Shown piece by piece: positions 23,316-26,021 of a DNA stretch of 26,021 bases. A model generated the notes under the pieces. That model did not search any database, was not told where the DNA came from, and saw nothing but the letters and a program-made list of their open reading frames with translations. Positions within the stretch are counted from its first letter, which is position 1; each line of letters starts with the position of its first letter. The DNA is from VGWB01 sp964480945 (GTDB lineage Bacteria > Bacteroidota > Ignavibacteria > UBA10030). The position numbers and the translations under genes are program-made. Location of the stretch: positions 1-26,021 of the forward strand of contig CAYZRX010000059.1 in assembly GCA_964480945.1 (NCBI GenBank), written 5' to 3'.

Positions 23316-26021
23316 TCACCGTTGGAGCTCGGACATATGCATCTTGGCCCAGTTATGATTGGGATTCAGCATGAGTGTTTGCTCGAATTCCTTCTTCGCC
23401 TCCTCCTCGTCGCCTTTTCCCAGTTGCCCCAACCCGATGAGGTAGTGAGCCTCGGCAAGCCGAGTCCGCTCAGACTGTTTTTCACCGAACTTGGCAAAGA
23501 AATCCAGGCCCGGGCTCGCGGCGAGTCGCTCCGTCCCGAAACTGATGAGGCTCTCGAAGAGCTCATTCGCCTCAGCAATTCGTCCAAGTTTCCGAAGTGC
23601 CAGTCCTTGATAGTATCCAATCTCCGAACGGCTGTACAGCTCCCCAGCAGACTTCTCATAGAACTGTCCAGCTCTCTTGGCGTGACCCAGTGCTTCATGC
23701 GCTGCGCCTATGAAATAGCAGATTTCCAACGCCCTTGCATCGCGGAAGGGTCTTCCGACTTCCAGATTTTGCGGGTACTCAAGCGCCGCTTCGAAATCCT
23801 CAAGCGCCCCTTCATAGTGTTTCGCTTTGAAGCGTTCCTCGCCTCGCAACAAATGGGCGTTGACGTACACCCCGTGGATCATCCCACCACCTTCCCACAC
23901 ATGGAAATGATGAACCTTCAGCAACTCGATCGCCTTGTCATAGTGGCCCAGCTGCACGAGGAGCGCGATCTCCCGCGCAAGCGGGTCGTCATATTGAGCG
24001 ACCGTGGCCTGGTTCCTTTCCAGCAGCGCAAGCCGCTTCTCAGCCGGGACACCGCCCGCTTCGTACATCTGGTCGAGCTCGAGGTAAAGCCGCGGATCGG
24101 CCGGATTGCATGCGACGGCGCGCTCCAAGCTCGCGATCGCCCCAGGGAGGTCATTCTCGTTGCGTGCGTACGCCAAGCCGAGGTTCCGGTTTACGATAGA
24201 GAAGGAACTGTCGAGGCTTCTCGATTTTTCCCACTCCTTGATCGCCTTCTCGGGCTGACGATCGTACAAGAGGTTACCAAGGTAGTAGGGAGCGCGTGCA
24301 TCACCGGGATTCATCGCTTCTGCTTGCTTCAGCACATCGATCGATTCTAGCCGAAACGGAAAGCAGTAGTCGGTCGGCATTGTGCTCGCTAGGTGGAAGT
24401 ACTTCTCTGCTTCTTCCCGGTCGCCTATCTTCTCCGAGAAGTAGCCGAGATAATAATAGACCATCGGGAACGTGACCGCAGGCTTCGCCCTTGGTTCAGT
24501 GAGGTGAGAGAGCACGTCAATTGCATCATCCCAGATGCCGCAGTCCCCGTAGTCGACCGCCAGCTCGAGGTAGGACTGAACTGCACCCCGCATCTTCACC
24601 TTCAATTGATCCAGATCCTTCATCCCTTCATCCTTCTTCCCCCCACTGATCTCGGCCAGCTGAAGCTCATTCCCCGCCCAAAAGTCAAGCGGATCGAATG
24701 CAAGAACGCTCGAAGCCAGCCGTTCGGCTTCATCAAACCGCCCCAACTTCCTCAGGATCGTGGCTTTGAGGTCCTGCGCCTTCGTGTTGAAGGTGTTCGT
24801 GGAAAGCGAGCGATTCAAAAGCTCGAGCCCCTCTGCAAAGTCTCCCTTCTGGCACTCAAGTTCCGCGAGCGAGTAGTACGCAGGCGAATGCCACGCCTGG
24901 CTCCAGGTCGCTTTGTAGAATGCGTCGGTCGCGTCCTGAAGGTTTCCCTGCTCCCGCAGCGCCACTCCCAGATAGTAGAGGGCTTCACCATCTTTGGGAC
25001 TCGTGTAGTTCCGACTCGCCCGCTCGACGGCACGCCGAAGCTTCTCCTCCGCCTCTTTGTACATGCCCCGCTCGAGGTAGAGGACACCGAGCTCCGTGTT
25101 GACTCGATAATCCCCGGAGTCCCTGCGAAGGGCCTCCTCGTAGTACGGGTACGGTTCTATGGCCGGGTTATAGAATTGCTCGAGCCGCAGGCCGGTGAGA
25201 TAGAGCTCTTCGATCGTCTTGATCTCCTTCGGCGGCGGAGGCGGCTTGACCGGTTTCGGTAAATCCTTTCGTTCGACCGGTGTGTAGCTGATCAGTTCGG
25301 TCCCGTCAGAAGAGACGAGCGAGAGCGTGAGGTCGCGTTCCGCGATGCCCGCGGGGAGGGCGATGTCCTTCGAGAACGGATTCGCAGGGCTTATGTCGAC
25401 ATTCTGCTCAAAGGCAATCTTTCCCTTCGCCTTCAAGAGAACTCGAGCATTGTTCCGGACCGATGTCGTATTGAAGGCGATCCGGACAGTGTGCGATTTG
25501 GTGAGTTCCAGGTTGAGGGCTGCATCCCGGTTTGCCCTCTTCACGCCGCCGATACCCCGAAGCGGGTACCAATACTGTTTCAGGGTCTTGACCTCATATG
25601 GCTGGCACCAGCTGTAGTCGGGCTGGTTGTCGGAATAGCCGCCGACCATCAGTTCGAGATAGGGGCCGTCGGCGTCCGTCAGGATCTTGTCCCACATTTC
25701 GCCGGTGCTCCCGTTCCCCCATTCAAAAAACTTCTTCCCGGGAACGATATGATGATCGGCGACAAGAGCGACGCCCGCCTCTTTTCCGTGGTCATAGCCC
25801 GACAGAAAATCGTCCTGATAGTTCCACGCAAAGAACGAGACGGACGAGGGGTGATTTTTCCACCAGCTGAGATCGACTCCGTTGTAGTTCATGCCGCCAA
25901 AAACGCCGTCCCCGATCGGCCAACGTATGAACTGGTTCTTTCCGTGGTACGTCGCAAACTCGGTGCTTGGAGGAAAGATCACCTGATAGTCGGCATTCGC
26001 GTGAACGGCAACGTTGGAGAA
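23316..26021 (-). CDS. Paralogous DUF5107-like plus TPR protein, 5' end outside window
   Basis: About 901 residues are visible. The frame stays open through the right edge of the window, beyond the first GTG at 25982: the edge codons translate as FSNVAVHANADYQ, which aligns with the NTAIDAGADLHF segment of the neighbouring paralogue. Roughly the first 200 residues are therefore missing. Further alignment points are WPIGDGVFGG, PGKKFFEWGNGSTGEMWDK and ILTDADGPYLEL. A proline-rich linker (KPVKPPPPPKEIK) leads into a TPR array running to the C-terminus. The two paralogues are clearly diverged, so this is an old duplication. They are in tandem on the same strand and may be one operon. The function is unknown. 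By analogy with its neighbour the protein is probably exported, but the signal peptide is out of view. Confidence 0.72.
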   Translation of the reverse strand, partial: FSNVAVHANADYQVIFPPSTEFATYHGKNQFIRWPIGDGVFGGMNYNGVDLSWWKNHPSSVSFFAWNYQDDFLSGYDHGKEAGVALVADHHIVPGKKFFEWGNGSTGEMWDKILTDADGPYLELMVGGYSDNQPDYSWCQPYEVKTLKQYWYPLRGIGGVKRANRDAALNLELTKSHTVRIAFNTTSVRNNARVLLKAKGKIAFEQNVDISPANPFSKDIALPAGIAERDLTLSLVSSDGTELISYTPVERKDLPKPVKPPPPPKEIKTIEELYLTGLRLEQFYNPAIEPYPYYEEALRRDSGDYRVNTELGVLYLERGMYKEAEEKLRRAVERASRNYTSPKDGEALYYLGVALREQGNLQDATDAFYKATWSQAWHSPAYYSLAELECQKGDFAEGLELLNRSLSTNTFNTKAQDLKATILRKLGRFDEAERLASSVLAFDPLDFWAGNELQLAEISGGKKDEGMKDLDQLKVKMRGAVQSYLELAVDYGDCGIWDDAIDVLSHLTEPRAKPAVTFPMVYYYLGYFSEKIGDREEAEKYFHLASTMPTDYCFPFRLESIDVLKQAEAMNPGDARAPYYLGNLLYDRQPEKAIKEWEKSRSLDSSFSIVNRNLGLAYARNENDLPGAIASLERAVACNPADPRLYLELDQMYEAGGVPAEKRLALLERNQATVAQYDDPLAREIALLVQLGHYDKAIELLKVHHFHVWEGGGMIHGVYVNAHLLRGEERFKAKHYEGALEDFEAALEYPQNLEVGRPFRDARALEICYFIGAAHEALGHAKRAGQFYEKSAGELYSRSEIGYYQGLALRKLGRIAEANELFESLISFGTERLAASPGLDFFAKFGEKQSERTRLAEAHYLIGLGQLGKGDEEEAKKEFEQTLMLNPNHNWAKMHMSELQR

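Overview
This is a GC-rich (high 50s % by eye, not computed) bacterial window. It has two 100-base runs of N (9133-9232 and 12871-12970), as in a scaffolded draft or metagenome assembly. Nearly everything is on the minus strand. Several things suggest a member of the FCB group (Bacteroidota, Ignavibacteria and relatives): exported GH2 and GH38 enzymes, exported proteins that join a DUF5107-like domain to TPRs, a membrane-anchored SpoIIE-type phosphatase, an AmmeMemoRadiSam locus, and often weak Shine-Dalgarno sites. No rRNA, tRNA or marker protein is present to prove this.

Layout from left to right. A DUF116 protein on the plus strand (probably missing its 5' end) converges on a strong hairpin. 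Next are two exported glycosidases on the minus strand: a GH38-like alpha-mannosidase, then a GH2 beta-galactosidase, separated by a GC-rich inverted repeat followed by TTTT. Then come a GspE/PilB-type secretion or pilus ATPase and a stand-alone CheY-like receiver, with an assembly gap between them. The receiver diverges from a PAS-histidine kinase with a cysteine-rich PAS loop. The 377-base interval between them contains several inverted repeats.

The centre (about 17.9 kb down to 11.4 kb) is the most interesting part. It is one apparent minus-strand operon: an exported Memo-AMMECR1 fusion, a membrane-embedded spermidine-synthase-like protein, an AmmeMemoRadiSam radical SAM enzyme with a Tat-like N-terminus, an NCS1-type permease (5' end in a gap), and a 57-residue two-helix membrane protein coupled to the permease by an ATGA overlap. 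Memo, AMMECR1 and this radical SAM family are known to occur together, but what they make is not established to my knowledge. The joined synthase-like and permease genes suggest a pathway whose substrate or product crosses the membrane.

The right end has a six-helix membrane PP2C/SpoIIE phosphatase and two tandem, divergent paralogues, each with a mutarotase-like DUF5107-type domain followed by a long TPR array. The second runs off the window. With the GH2 and GH38 genes they suggest a glycan-using lifestyle without a visible SusC/SusD pair.
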